A stretch of DNA of 64,000 nucleotides from Chrysogorgia sp. JL179-B06 (taxonomy: Eukaryota > Cnidaria > Anthozoa > Scleralcyonacea > Chrysogorgiidae). This document shows, in pieces, positions 47,130-60,056 of this stretch. The position numbers were made by a program, and so were the translations under genes. The notes under the pieces are model-generated. The model was not told the DNA's origin, made no database searches, and saw nothing but the letters and a program-made list of their open reading frames with translations. Positions within the stretch are counted from its first letter, which is position 1. Each line of letters opens with the position of its first letter. Location of the stretch: assembly GCA_035772405.1 (NCBI GenBank), contig JAYKKM010000173.1, positions 786,501 to 850,500 on the forward strand. Direction: 5' to 3'.

Positions 47130-47133
<4 letters not shown>

Positions 47134-47189
<56 letters not shown>

Positions 47190-47280
47190 GGAGAGAGACA
47201 GACGGAGAGAGACAGACGGAGAGAGACAGACGGAGAGAGACAGACGGAGAGAGACAGACGGAGAGAGAGAGAGAGAGAGA
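47134..47280. repeat. (GACA)n and (GAGAGACAGACG)n array, tail of LINE d
   Basis: gacagaca, then the 12-mer gacggagagaca, then gagagaga, ending at aaaatttatttcagttcg (3' end of a LINE). Compare the equivalent position 41812, where a different LINE follows. Confidence 0.94.
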
Positions 47281-47465
47281 AAATTTATTTCAGTTCGGAA
47301 TCTTATCAATTTACATAATTGCTTTTCATAAGAGCCGAACAAAAATTAATACAATATAAAAATTATTTACAAAGAAAACAAGATACAACCGACAGTCTAC
47401 TGGGAACTGAATGTTGATAGTTCATGTTTGAAGGATGCTAACGTATTTTTCATTTTAGTAATCGT
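47281..47465 (-). mobile_element. LINE d, 3' UTR scrap only
   Basis: aaatttatttcagttcggaa on plus has the layout of the other LINE 3' ends (A/T-rich end next to a GAGA tail) but no coding part remains. Cut at 47465 by the next GGAGAGAGACAGAC run. Confidence 0.6.
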
Positions 47466-47640
47466 CGGAGAGAGACAGACGGAGAGAGACAGACGGAGAG
47501 AGACAGACGGAGAGAGACAGACGGAGAGAGACAGACGGAGAGAGACGGAGAGAGACCGAGGGAGACAGAGAGAGACAGAGAGAGACAGAGAGAGACAGAG
47601 AGAGACAGAGAGAGACATGATGATGATGATGATGATGATG
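47466..47640. repeat. (GGAGAGAGACAGAC)n, (GAGAGACA)n and (ATG)n, tail of LINE c
   Basis: Repeats of gacggagagaca, then gagagaca, then gatgatgatgatgatgatg directly before atctttatttaaaaacgg, the 3' end of LINE c. Confidence 0.93.
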
Positions 47641-49312
47641 GATCTTTATTTAAAAACGGTGGTTCCTTCAATTTACAATAAATTGCTTTTCAAGAAAGCC
47701 GTTTTAAAAGTTTGAATAACTGAACAGATAAACTAATTAAACTAATTACACTAATTAAACTGTATTATTTACAAGGAAATCTACTACAAAGTATAAAACT
47801 ATTTACAAATATATCTGTCTACACATCAAGGTCATAAGAACTAATCAAGTTTTTAAAAATGTCAAAAGAACTGGTGGTTTTAATTGATGATGGTAAATTA
47901 TTCCATAACACCGGGCCACTATAGGCTAAGCTTCGTTTTGAGTAATCAGTGTGTGGGAATGGAATTTTAAGATTTATATCTGAGTTTCTCAAGTTATATC
48001 CATGTGTATCATTTACAAAGGAGAACAATTGTTGTAAATGGGTTGGGGCCTCACCATTTACTATTTTGTACATCATGGTTGCCTTCGTTTGACTTCTCTT
48101 GGTTTCCAAACTGCACCAATTCAATGAGTTTAGAATAGTGGCAGATCGTATTTCATAACCTGATCTCGTGATAATGCGTGCGGCTCTATTTTGGAGTTTT
48201 TGAAGTTTGTTCTTTAAGACAGTGCCACAATTGCCCCATATAAGACAACAGTAGTCAAAATGAGGGGATACGAGAGCATTGTACACTTGGATCAACTTAG
48301 GTAATGGAAGCAGGTCTCGTAATTGACGAAGCATCCTCAATCCTTTAAGGACTTTTGGTATGATTATTTCATTTACATGAGCATCCCAAAGAAGTTTGTC
48401 ATCCACCATAACACCAAGTAGTTTAGATTTAGTGACTCTTTTTATAGCTTCATTATTGAGCTCTACTTTAGGATCAGTTATGAACTGATTCAGTCGATAG
48501 TTTGAAGCTATTGCAATAAACTCTGTTTTTGTAGAGTTTAGAGATAATTTATTTGCACAGAGCCATGTATGCAGATTTTTAAGATCACTGTTTAAAATAT
48601 TTTCAACCTCATTGACAGTTTCAGCTGAAGCTGTAATTTGAGTATCGTCTGCATACATACCAGGGGTGGTGGATGTCAAACAGTTTGGGAGGTCATTAAT
48701 GTAGAGTAAAAATAATAGTGGACCTAGGATGGATCCCTGAGGAACACCTGTAGTTATGGGTTTGAAATCTGATTGTAAACCATTCACCATACAACACTGC
48801 TGTCTATCATCCAAATATGATTTGAACCAATCTAGTTGAATATTATTAATTCCGTACATATTCAGCTTTTTCAACAGGATTGTATGGTCAACAGTGTCAA
48901 ATGCTTTGCTTAAGTCAACGAGAACTACTCCATTTATATAACCACAATCAATATTTTTATACCAGTTTTCAGTAGCTTGAAGAAGAGCAGTTACAGTAGA
49001 ATTGTCAGATCTAAACCCTGACTGAAATTGACTCAGGATATTGTTTTCCTTTAAATAATGATAAACTTGATTATAGACCAGTTTTTCAAAAACTTTGGCT
49101 ACAACTGGTAGTACAGATATAGGTCTGTAGTTGTTAGGATCATCCTTGGCGTTGCCCTTATGAACAGGAAAGACTTTTGCATTTTTCCATTTATCAGGAA
49201 ATATGCCTGTTTGAGTGGATAGATTAAATATAATGGATAAAGGAACACTTATAACTGGAGCAGCATGTCGCAAAATCTAAGCTGAAATCTTATCAAGACC
49301 TGAAGCTTTTTG
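47641..49312 (-). mobile_element. CR1-like LINE c, most complete copy
   Basis: 3' UTR, then a long RT ORF (47819-49273). The frame continues up to the array at about 49313 but holds an in-frame TAG at about 49277-49279. Same subfamily as LINE a (the 3' ends share ctttatttaaaaacggt). The 5' portion, with the endonuclease, is missing. Confidence 0.87.
47819..49273 (-). pseudogene. LINE c reverse-transcriptase ORF
   Basis: 484 codons with the RT domain nearly whole: HAAPVISVPLSIIFNLSTQT, NNYRPISVLPVVAKVFEKLV, FQSGFRSDNSTVTALLQATE, VLVDLSKAFDTVDH, GVPQGSILGPLLFLLYINDL, MYADDTQITAS, then the thumb and C-terminus (LQKLQNRAARIITRSGYEIR, YSGPVLWNNLPSSIK). Just upstream the frame reads KASGLDKIS followed by a stop codon. 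Catalytic YADD and the earlier D (VDLSKAFD) are present; the endonuclease is not. Confidence 0.9.
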
Positions 49313-51402
49313 AAGACAGAGAGAGACAGAGAGAGACAGAGAGAGACAGAGAGAGACAGAGAGAGACAGAGAGAGACAGAGAGAGACAGAGAGAGACAGA
49401 CAGACACAGACAGACACAGAGAGAGAGACAGAGAGACAGATACCGAGAGACAGATACCGACAGATACCGACAGATACCGACAGATACCGACCGATACCGA
49501 CCGATACCGACCGATACCGACCGATACCGACCGATACCGACCGATACCGACCGATACCGACCGATACCGACAGATACCGACAGATACCGACAGATACCGA
49601 CAGATACCGACAGATACCGACAGATACCGACAGAGAGACCGACCGATACCGACAGAGAGACCGACCGATACCGACAGAGAGACCGACCGATACCGACAGA
49701 GAGACCGACCGATACCGACAGAGAGACCGACCGATACCGACAGAGAGACCGACCGATACCGACAGAGAGACCGACCGATACCGACAGAGAGACCGACCGA
49801 TACCGACAGAGAGACCGACCGATACCGACAGAGAGACCGACCGATACCGACAGAGAGACCGACCGATACCGACAGAGAGACCGACCGATACCGACAGAGA
49901 GACCGACCGATACCGACAGAGAGACCGACCGATACCGACAGATACCGACAGATACCGACAGATACCGACAGATACCGACCAGATACCGACCAGATACCGA
50001 CCAGATACCGACAGATACCGACAGATACCGACAGATACCGACAGATACCGACCAGATACCGACCAGATACCGACCAGATACCGACCAGATACCGACCAGA
50101 TACCGACCAGATACCGACCAGATACCGACCAGATACCGACCAGATACCGACCAGATACCGACCAGATACCGACCAGATACCGACCAGATACCGACCAGAT
50201 ACCGACCAGATACCGACCAGATACCGACCAGATACCGACCAGATACCGACCAGATACCGACCAGATACCGACCAGATACCGACCAGATACCGACCAGATA
50301 CCGACCAGATACCGACCAGATACCGACCAGATACCGACCAGATACCGACCAGATACCGACCAGATACCGACCAGATACCGACCAGATACCGACCAGATAC
50401 CGACCAGATACCGACAGATACCGACCAGATACCGACAGATACCGACAGATACCGACAGAGACCGACAGAGACCGACAGAGACCGACAGATAGAGACAGAT
50501 AGAGACAGATAGAGACAGATACAGACAGATACAGACAGATACAGACAGATACCGACAGATACCGACAGATACCGACAGATACCGACAGATACCGACAGAT
50601 ACCGACAGAGACCGACAGATACCGACAGAGACCGACAGATACAGACAGATACAGACAGAGACCGACAGAGACCGACAGAGACCGACAGAGACCGACAGAG
50701 ACCGACAGAGACCGACAGATACCGACAGATACCGACAGATACCGACAGATACCGACAGAGACCGACAGAGACCGACAGATACCGACAGATACCGACAGAT
50801 ACCGACAGATACCGACAGATACCGACAGATACCGACAGATACCGACAGATACCGACAGATACCGACAGATACCGACAGATACCGACAGATACCGACAGAT
50901 ACCGACAGATACCGACAGAGACCGACAGAGACCGACAGAGACCGACAGAGACCGACAGATACAGACAGAGACCGACAGAGACCGACAGATACCGACAGAT
51001 ACCGACAGATACCGACAGATACCGACAGATACCGACAGATACCGACAGATACCGACAGATACCGACAGATACCGACAGATACCGACAGATACCGACAGAT
51101 ACCGACAGAGACCGACAGAGACCGACAGAGACCGACAGAGACCGACAGATACAGACAGATACAGACAGATACAGACAGATACAGACAGATACAGACAGAT
51201 ACAGACAGATACCGACAGATACCGACAGATACCGACAGAGACCGACAGAGACCGACAGAGACCGACAGAGACCGACAGATACCGACAGAGACCGACAGAG
51301 ACCGACAGAGACCGACAGAGACCGACAGAGACCGACAGAGACCGACAGAGACCGACAGAGACCGACAGAGACCGACAGATACCGACAGATACCGACAGAT
51401 AC
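49313..51402. repeat. Decamer array 3 (2.1 kb)
   Basis: Left to right: gagagaca, agacacag, ataccgacag, the 20-mer agagaccgaccgataccgac (about 14 copies), the 11-mer ataccgaccag (about 35 copies), then decamers ataccgacag, agaccgacag and atacagacag. It joins LINE c to the first downstream copy of the CTU1 exon 2 segment. Confidence 0.97.
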
Positions 51403-52126
51403 TATTGTGAAGCAATTCTTACGTTTTGGTGGCTTAAAATTTAAACCATATTTGCCACATTTGATTTGAATTAAGTAATACAACTACTGTATATAGATTG
51501 GTTTCGTAATTTTAAGGGTGAGGCTTTATGTAAAGAATGTTTCTTTGACGTATTTGAAAGTGAAATTCACGAGACGATAGTCCACAACAAGCTTTTCAAA
51601 AAAGGAGAAGTGGTCGCCATTGGAGCATCAGGGGGGAAAGGTATGAATGTATGATAATAATTTCTCCTTGTCATTTGCCAAAGGCATAACGATACATGTG
51701 CAGACACTTTATGTAAGCATTAGTCTTATGTCTGCAATTACCAACAAAGGTTGGAGATAACTTAACTGTTTACAAAACAAAAAGTAATTAATTTGTGTGG
51801 ACGAAGGTGAAATAGTTTCACGCTACTCTGGCTTTAAAAAGCTTTTTGAATGTAACTTTAAAAGTTACTGTCCATGACCCAACGTTTTGACACTCCAATC
51901 TAGTGTCTTCATCAGGGGTGATCGTTGTAAAGTTAGGATCCCTATTTATACCCTCATAGAACCGATGATGACGTTATCTATTAACAAGATGCAAATAAGC
52001 CTCTGATAATAAACCACCGTCATCGCAATAAAGACACTAGACTGGAGTGTTGAAACATTGGGTCATGGACAGTAACTTTTAAGTTACATTCAAAAACTTT
52101 TTAAAGCCTTTTAAAACTTTTTAAAG
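51403..52126 (+). repeat. CTU1 exon 2 segment, copy U2
   Basis: Starts ctattgtgaagcaattctta, exon 2 copy at 51517-51640 with splice sites intact, ends aaagccttttaaaactttttaaag. Lacks the 35818-36588 insertion. Exon reads ...[10 protein letters not shown] (Thr for Met relative to U1). Confidence 0.93.
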
Positions 52127-52538
52127 ATACCGACAGATACCGACAGATACCGACAGATACCGACAGATACCGACAGATACCGACAGAGACCGACAGAGAC
52201 CGACAGAGACCGACAGATACCGACAGATACCGACAGAGACCGACAGATACCGACAGATACCGACAGATACCGACAGAGACCGACAGAGACCGACAGATAC
52301 CGACAGATACCGACAGATACCGACAGATACCGACAGATACCGACAGAGACCGACAGAGACCGACAGAGACCGACAGATACCGACAGATACCGACAGATAC
52401 CGACAGATACCGACAGATACCGACAGAGACCGACAGAGACCGACAGATACCGACAGATACCGACAGATACCGACAGAGACCGACAGAGACCGACAGAGAC
52501 CGACAGAGACCGACAGATACCGACAGATACCGACAGAT
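52127..52538. repeat. Decamer array 4
   Basis: With A = ataccgacag and B = agaccgacag the order begins A6 B3 A2 B1 A3 B2, the same start as array 5. Confidence 0.96.
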
Positions 52539-53264
52539 ACTATTGTGAAGCAATTCTTACGTTTTGGTGGCTTAAAATTTAAACCATATTTGCCACATTT
52601 GATTTGAATTAAGTAATACAACTACTGTATATAGATTGGTTTCGTAATTTTAAGGGTGAGGCTTTATGTAAAGAATGTTTCTTTGACGTATTTGAAAGTG
52701 AAATTCACGAGACGATAGTCCACAACAAGCTTTTCAAAAAAGGAGAAGTGGTCGCCATTGGAGCATCAGGGGGGAAAGGTATGAATGTATGATAATAATT
52801 TCTCCTTGTCATTTGCCAAAGGCATAACGATACATGTGCAGACACTTTATGTAAGCATTAGTCTTATGTCTGCAATTACCAACAAAGGTTGGAGATAACT
52901 TAACTGTTTACAAAACAAAAAGTAATTAATTTGTGTGGACGAAGGTGAAATAGTTTCACGCTACTCTGGCTTTAAAAAGCTTTTTGAATGTAACTTTAAA
53001 AGTTACTGTCCATGACCCAACGTTTTGACACTCCAATCTAGTGTCTTCATCAGGGGTGATCGTTGTAAAGTTAGGATCCCTATTTATACCCTCATAGAAC
53101 CGATGATGACGTTATCTATTAACAAGATGCAAATAAGCCTCTGATAATAAACCACCGTCATCGCAATAAAGACACTAGACTGGAGTGTTGAAACATTGGG
53201 TCATGGACAGTAACTTTTAAGTTACATTCAAAAACTTTTTAAAGCCTTTTAAAACTTTTTAAAG
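52539..53264 (+). repeat. CTU1 exon 2 segment, copy U3
   Basis: Exon 2 copy at 52655-52778. Same ends and sequence as U2. Confidence 0.93.
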
Positions 53265-54316
53265 ATACCGACAGATACCGACAGATACCGACAGATACCG
53301 ACAGATACCGACAGATACCGACAGAGACCGACAGAGACCGACAGAGACCGACAGATACCGACAGATACCGACAGAGACCGACAGATACCGACAGATACCG
53401 ACAGATACCGACAGAGACCGACAGAGACCGACAGATACCGACAGATACCGACAGATACCGACAGATACCGACAGATACCGACAGATACCGACAGAGACCG
53501 ACAGAGACCGACAGAGACCGACAGAGACCGACAGAGACCGACAGAGACCGACAGAGACCGACAGATACCGACAGATACCGACAGAGACCGACAGAGACCG
53601 ACAGAGACCGACAGAGACCGACAGAGACCGACAGAGACCGACAGAGACCGACAGAGACCGACAGAGACCGACAGAGACCGACAGAGACCGACAGAGACCG
53701 ACAGAGACCGACAGAGACCGACAGATACCGACAGAGACCGACAGATACCGACAGATACCGACAGAGACCGACAGATACCGACAGATACCGACAGATACCG
53801 ACAGAGACCGACAGATACCGACAGATACCGACAGATACCGACAGAGACCGACAGAGACCGACAGATACCGACAGATACCGACAGATACCGACAGAGACCG
53901 ACAGAGACCGACAGATACCGACAGATACCGACAGATACCGACAGATACCGACAGATACCGACAGATACCGACAGAGACCGACAGAGACCGACAGAGACCG
54001 ACAGAGACCGACAGAGACCGACAGAGACCGACAGAGACCGACAGATACCGACAGATACCGACAGATACCGACAGAGACCGACAGAGACCGACAGAGACCG
54101 ACAGATACCGACAGATACCGACAGATACCGACAGAGACCGACAGAGACCGACAGAGACCGACAGAGACCGACAGAGACCGACAGAGACCGACAGAGACCG
54201 ACAGAGACCGACAGAGACCGACAGCGACCGACAGAGACCGACAGAGACCGACAGAGACCGACAGAGACCGACAGAGACCGACAGATACCGACAGATACCG
54301 ACAGATACCGACAGAT
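53265..54316. repeat. Decamer array 5 (1.05 kb)
   Basis: Begins A6 B3 A2 B1 A3 B2 like array 4, then longer B blocks. One variant agcgaccgac at about 54223. Confidence 0.96.
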
Positions 54317-55042
54317 ACTATTGTGAAGCAATTCTTACGTTTTGGTGGCTTAAAATTTAAACCATATTTGCCACATTTGATTTGAATTAAGTAATACAAC
54401 TACTGTATATAGATTGGTTTCGTAATTTTAAGGGTGAGGCTTTATGTAAAGAATGTTTCTTTGACGTATTTGAAAGTGAAATTCACGAGACGATAGTCCA
54501 CAACAAGCTTTTCAAAAAAGGAGAAGTGGTCGCCATTGGAGCATCAGGGGGGAAAGGTATGAATGTATGATAATAATTTCTCCTTGTCATTTGCCAAAGG
54601 CATAACGATACATGTGCAGACACTTTATGTAAGCATTAGTCTTATGTCTGCAATTACCAACAAAGGTTGGAGATAACTTAACTGTTTACAAAACAAAAAG
54701 TAATTAATTTGTGTGGACGAAGGTGAAATAGTTTCACGCTACTCTGGCTTTAAAAAGCTTTTTGAATGTAACTTTAAAAGTTACTGTCCATGACCCAACG
54801 TTTTGACACTCCAATCTAGTGTCTTCATCAGGGGTGATCGTTGTAAAGTTAGGATCCCTATTTATACCCTCATAGAACCGATGATGACGTTATCTATTAA
54901 CAAGATGCAAATAAGCCTCTGATAATAAACCACCGTCATCGCAATAAAGACACTAGACTGGAGTGTTGAAACATTGGGTCATGGACAGTAACTTTTAAGT
55001 TACATTCAAAAACTTTTTAAAGCCTTTTAAAACTTTTTAAAG
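54317..55042 (+). repeat. CTU1 exon 2 segment, copy U4
   Basis: Exon 2 copy at 54433-54556; ends aaactttttaaag. Confidence 0.93.
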
Positions 55043-56689
55043 ATACCGACAGATACCGACAGATACCGACAGATACCGACAGATACCGACAGATACCGAC
55101 AGATACCGACAGAGACCGACAGAGACCGACAGAGACCGACAGAGACCGACAGAGACCGACAGAGACCGACAGAGACCGACAGAGACCGACAGAGACCGAC
55201 AGAGACCGACAGAGACCGACAGAGACCGACAGATACCGACAGAGACCGACAGAGACCGACAGATACCGACAGATACCGACAGAGACCGACAGAGACCGAC
55301 AGAGACCGACAGAGACCGACAGATACCGACAGATACCGACAGATACCGACAGATACCGACAGATACCGACAGAGACCGACAGAGACCGACAGAGACCGAC
55401 AGAGACCGACAGAGACCGACAGAGACCGACAGATACCGACAGATACCGACAGATACCGACAGAGACCGACAGAGACCGACAGATACCGACAGAGACCGAC
55501 AGAGACCGACAGAGACCGACAGATACCGACAGATACCGACAGATACCGACAGATACCGACAGATACCGACAGATACCGACAGATACCGACAGAGACCGAC
55601 AGAGACCGACAGATAACCGACAGAGACCGACAGAGACCGACAGATACCGACAGATACCGACAGATACCGACAGAGACCGACAGATACCGACAGAGACCGA
55701 CAGAGACCGACAGAGACCGACAGAGACCGACAGAGACCGACAGAGACCGACAGAGACCGACAGAGACCGACAGAGACCGACAGATACCGACCGACAGATA
55801 CCGACAGATACCGACAGAGACCGACAGAGACCGACAGAGACCGACAGAGACCGACAGATACCGACAGAGACCGACAGATACCGACAGAGACCGACAGAGA
55901 CCGACAGAGACCGACAGAGACCGACAGATACCGACAGATACCGACAGAGACCGACAGAGACCGACAGAGACCGACAGAGACCGACAGATACCGACAGATA
56001 CCGACAGAGACCGACAGAGACCGACAGAGACCGACAGATACCGACAGAGAACGACAGAGACCGACACAGACCGACACAGACCGACAGATACCGACAGATA
56101 CCGACAGATACCGACAGATACCGACAGATACCGACAGAGACCGACAGAGACCGACAGAGACCGACAGAGACCGACAGAGACCGACAGAGACCGACAGAGA
56201 CCGACAGATACCGGCAGATACCGACAGAGACCGACAGAGACCGACAGAGACCGACAGAGACCGACAGAGACCGACAGAGACCGACAGAGACCGACAGATA
56301 CCGACAGATACCGACAGAGACCGACAGAGACCGACAGATACCGACAGAGACCGACAGAGACCGACAGAGACCGACAGATACCGACAGAGACCGACAGATA
56401 CCGACAGATACCGACAGAGACCGACAGATACCGACAGATACCGACAGATACCGACAGAGACCGACAGAGACCGACAGAGACCGACAGAGACCGACAGAGA
56501 CCGACAGATACCGACAGATACCGACAGATACCGACAGATACCGACAGAGACCGACAGAGACCGACAGATACCGACAGATACCGACAGATACCGACAGAGA
56601 CCGACAGAGACCGACAGAGACCGACAGAGACCGACAGAGACCGACAGAGACCGACAGAGACCGACAGAGACCGACAGATACCGACAGAT
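55043..56689. repeat. Decamer array 6 (1.65 kb)
   Basis: A and B decamers with rare length variants (agataaccgac at about 55611, ataccgaccgac at about 55788) and single-base variants (agagaacgac, acacagaccg). Confidence 0.96.
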
Positions 56690-57303
56690 ACTATTGTGAA
56701 GCAATTCTTACGTTTTGGTGGCTTAAAATTTAAACCATATTTGCCACATTTGATTTGAATTAAGTAATACAACTACTGTATATAGATTGGTTTCGTAATT
56801 TTAAGGGTGAGGCTTTATGTAAAGAATGTTTCTTTGACGTATTTGAAAGTGAAATTCACGAGACGATAGTCCACAACAAGCTTTTCAAAAAAGGAGAAGT
56901 GGTCGCCATTGGAGCATCAGGGGGGAAAGGTATGAATGTATGATAATAATTTCTCCTTGTCATTTGCCAAAGGCATAACGATACATGTGCAGACACTTTA
57001 TGTAAGCATTAGTCTTATGTCTGCAATTACCAACAAAGGTTGGAGATAACTTAACTGTTTACAAAACAAAAAGTAATTAATTTGTGTGGACGAAGGTGAA
57101 ATAGTTTCACGCTACTCTGGCTTTAAAAAGCTTTTTGAATGTAACTTTAAAAGTTACTGTCCATGACCCAACGTTTTGACACTCCAATCTAGTGTCTTCA
57201 TCAGGGGTGATCGTTGTAAAGTTAGGATCCCTATTTATACCCTCATAGAACCGATGATGACGTTATCTATTAACAAGATGCAAATAAGCCTCTGATAATA
57301 AAC
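56690..57303 (+). repeat. CTU1 exon 2 segment, copy U5 (short form)
   Basis: Exon 2 copy at 56806-56929. It stops about 110 bp earlier than U2-U4, at gataataaacc inside the inverted repeat. Confidence 0.93.
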
Positions 57304-57657
57304 CGATACCGACAGATACCGACAGATACCGACAGATACCGACAGAGACCGACAGAGACCGACAGAGACCGACAGATACCGACAGATACCGACAGATACC
57401 GACAGATACCGACAGATACCGACAGATACCGACAGATACCGACAGATACCGACAGAGACCGACAGAGACCGACAGAGACCGACAGAGACCGACAGAGACC
57501 GACAGATACCGACAGATACCGACAGATACCGACAGAGACCGACAGAGACCGACAGATACCGACAGAGACCGACAGAGACCGACAGATACCGACAGATACC
57601 GACAGATACCGACAGATACATACAGAGACCGACAGAGACCGACAGATACCGACAGAT
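57304..57657. repeat. Decamer array 7 (0.35 kb)
   Basis: Order A4 B3 A8 B5 A3 B2 A1 B2 A4, then the marker atacatacagag, then B and A. The same order opens arrays 8 and 9. Confidence 0.96.
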
Positions 57658-58271
57658 ACTATTGTGAAGCAATTCTTACGTTTTGGTGGCTTAAAATTTA
57701 AACCATATTTGCCACATTTGATTTGAATTAAGTAATACAACTACTGTATATAGATTGGTTTCGTAATTTTAAGGGTGAGGCTTTATGTAAAGAATGTTTC
57801 TTTGACGTATTTGAAAGTGAAATTCACGAGACGATAGTCCACAACAAGCTTTTCAAAAAAGGAGAAGTGGTCGCCATTGGAGCATCAGGGGGGAAAGGTA
57901 TGAATGTATGATAATAATTTCTCCTTGTCATTTGCCAAAGGCATAACGATACATGTGCAGACACTTTATGTAAGCATTAGTCTTATGTCTGCAATTACCA
58001 ACAAAGGTTGGAGATAACTTAACTGTTTACAAAACAAAAAGTAATTAATTTGTGTGGACGAAGGTGAAATAGTTTCACGCTACTCTGGCTTTAAAAAGCT
58101 TTTTGAATGTAACTTTAAAAGTTACTGTCCATGACCCAACGTTTTGACACTCCAATCTAGTGTCTTCATCAGGGGTGATCGTTGTAAAGTTAGGATCCCT
58201 ATTTATACCCTCATAGAACCGATGATGACGTTATCTATTAACAAGATGCAAATAAGCCTCTGATAATAAAC
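57658..58271 (+). repeat. CTU1 exon 2 segment, copy U6 (short form)
   Basis: Exon 2 copy at 57774-57897; ends gataataaacc. Confidence 0.93.
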
Positions 58272-59441
58272 CGATACCGACAGATACCGACAGATACCGA
58301 CAGATACCGACAGAGACCGACAGAGACCGACAGAGACCGACAGATACCGACAGATACCGACAGATACCGACAGATACCGACAGATACCGACAGATACCGA
58401 CAGATACCGACAGATACCGACAGAGACCGACAGAGACCGACAGAGACCGACAGAGACCGACAGAGACCGACAGATACCGACAGATACCGACAGATACCGA
58501 CAGAGACCGACAGAGACCGACAGATACCGACAGAGACCGACAGAGACCGACAGATACCGACAGATACCGACAGATACCGACAGATACATACAGAGACCGA
58601 CAGAGACCGACAGAGACCGACAGAGACCGACAGATACCGACAGATACCGACAGATACCGACAGATACCGACAGATACCGACAGATACCGACAGATACCGA
58701 CAGAGACCGACATAGACCGACATAGACCGACAGATACCGACAGAGACCGACAGAGACCGACAGAGACCGACAGAGACCGACAGAGACCGACAGATACCGA
58801 CAGATACCGACAGATACCGACAGAGACCGACAGATACCGACAGATACCGACAGAGACCGACAGAGACCGACAGAGACCGACAGAGACCGACAGATACCGA
58901 CAGATACCGACAGATACCGACAGATACCGACAGATACCGACAGATACCGACAGATACCGACAGATACCGACAGAGACCAACAGAGACCGACAGATACCGA
59001 CAGATACCGACAGAGACCGACAGAGACCGACAGAGACCGACAGATACCGACAGATACCGACAGAGACCGACAGAGACCGACAGATACCGACAGATACCGA
59101 CAGAGACCGACAGAGACCGACAGAGACCGACAGAGACCGACAGAGACCGACAGAGACCGACAGATACAGACAGATACAGAGACCGACAGAGACCGACAGA
59201 GACCGACAGATACCGACAGATACCGACAGATACCGACAGAGACCGACAGAGACCGACAGAGACCGACAGAGACCGACAGAGACCGACAGATACCGACAGA
59301 TACCGACAGATACCGACAGATACCGACAGATACCGACAGAGACCGACAGATACCGACAGATACCGACAGATACCGACAGATACCGACAGATACCGACAGA
59401 GACCGACAGAGACCGACAGAGACCGACAGATACCGACAGAT
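58272..59441. repeat. Decamer array 8 (1.2 kb)
   Basis: Order A4 B3 A8 B5 A3 B2 A1 B2 A4 atacatacagag, as array 7, continuing with catagaccga twice, caacagagac and atacagacagatacagagac markers shared with array 9. Confidence 0.96.
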
Positions 59442-60056
59442 ACTATTGTGAAGCAATTCTTACGTTTTGGTGGCTTAAAATTTAAACCATATTTGCCACA
59501 TTTGATTTGAATTAAGTAATACAACTACTGTATATAGATTGGTTTCGTAATTTTAAGGGTGAGGCTTTATGTAAAGAATGTTTCTTTGACGTATTTGAAA
59601 GTGAAATTCACGAGACGATAGTCCACAACAAGCTTTTCAAAAAAGGAGAAGTGGTCGCCATTGGAGCATCAGGGGGGAAAGGTATGAATGTATGATAATA
59701 ATTTCTCCTTGTCATTTGCCAAAGGCATAACGATACATGTGCAGACACTTTATGTAAGCATTAGTCTTATGTCTGCAATTACCAACAAAGGTTGGAGATA
59801 ACTTAACTGTTTACAAAACAAAAAGTAATTAATTTGTGTGGACGAAGGTGAAATAGTTTCACGCTACTCTGGCTTTAAAAAGCTTTTTGAATGTAACTTT
59901 AAAAGTTACTGTCCATGACCCAACGTTTTGACACTCCAATCTAGTGTCTTCATCAGGGGTGATCGTTGTAAAGTTAGGATCCCTATTTATACCCTCATAG
60001 AACCGATGATGACGTTATCTATTAACAAGATGCAAATAAGCCTCTGATAATAAACC
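59442..60056 (+). repeat. CTU1 exon 2 segment, copy U7 (short form)
   Basis: Exon 2 copy at 59558-59681; ends gataataaacc. Confidence 0.93.

Larger units (their letters stand above)
45964..47133 (+). repeat. Second copy of the CTU1 exon 6 to GACA segment
   Basis: Near-identical to about 40629-41811: exon 6 at 45970-46047, the purine-rich tract, the FGLQYYGEC exon at 46662-46888 and the same end ctatctttttca. Differences are few indels. The left breakpoint is inside intron 5, about six bases before the exon 6 acceptor. Confidence 0.93.
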
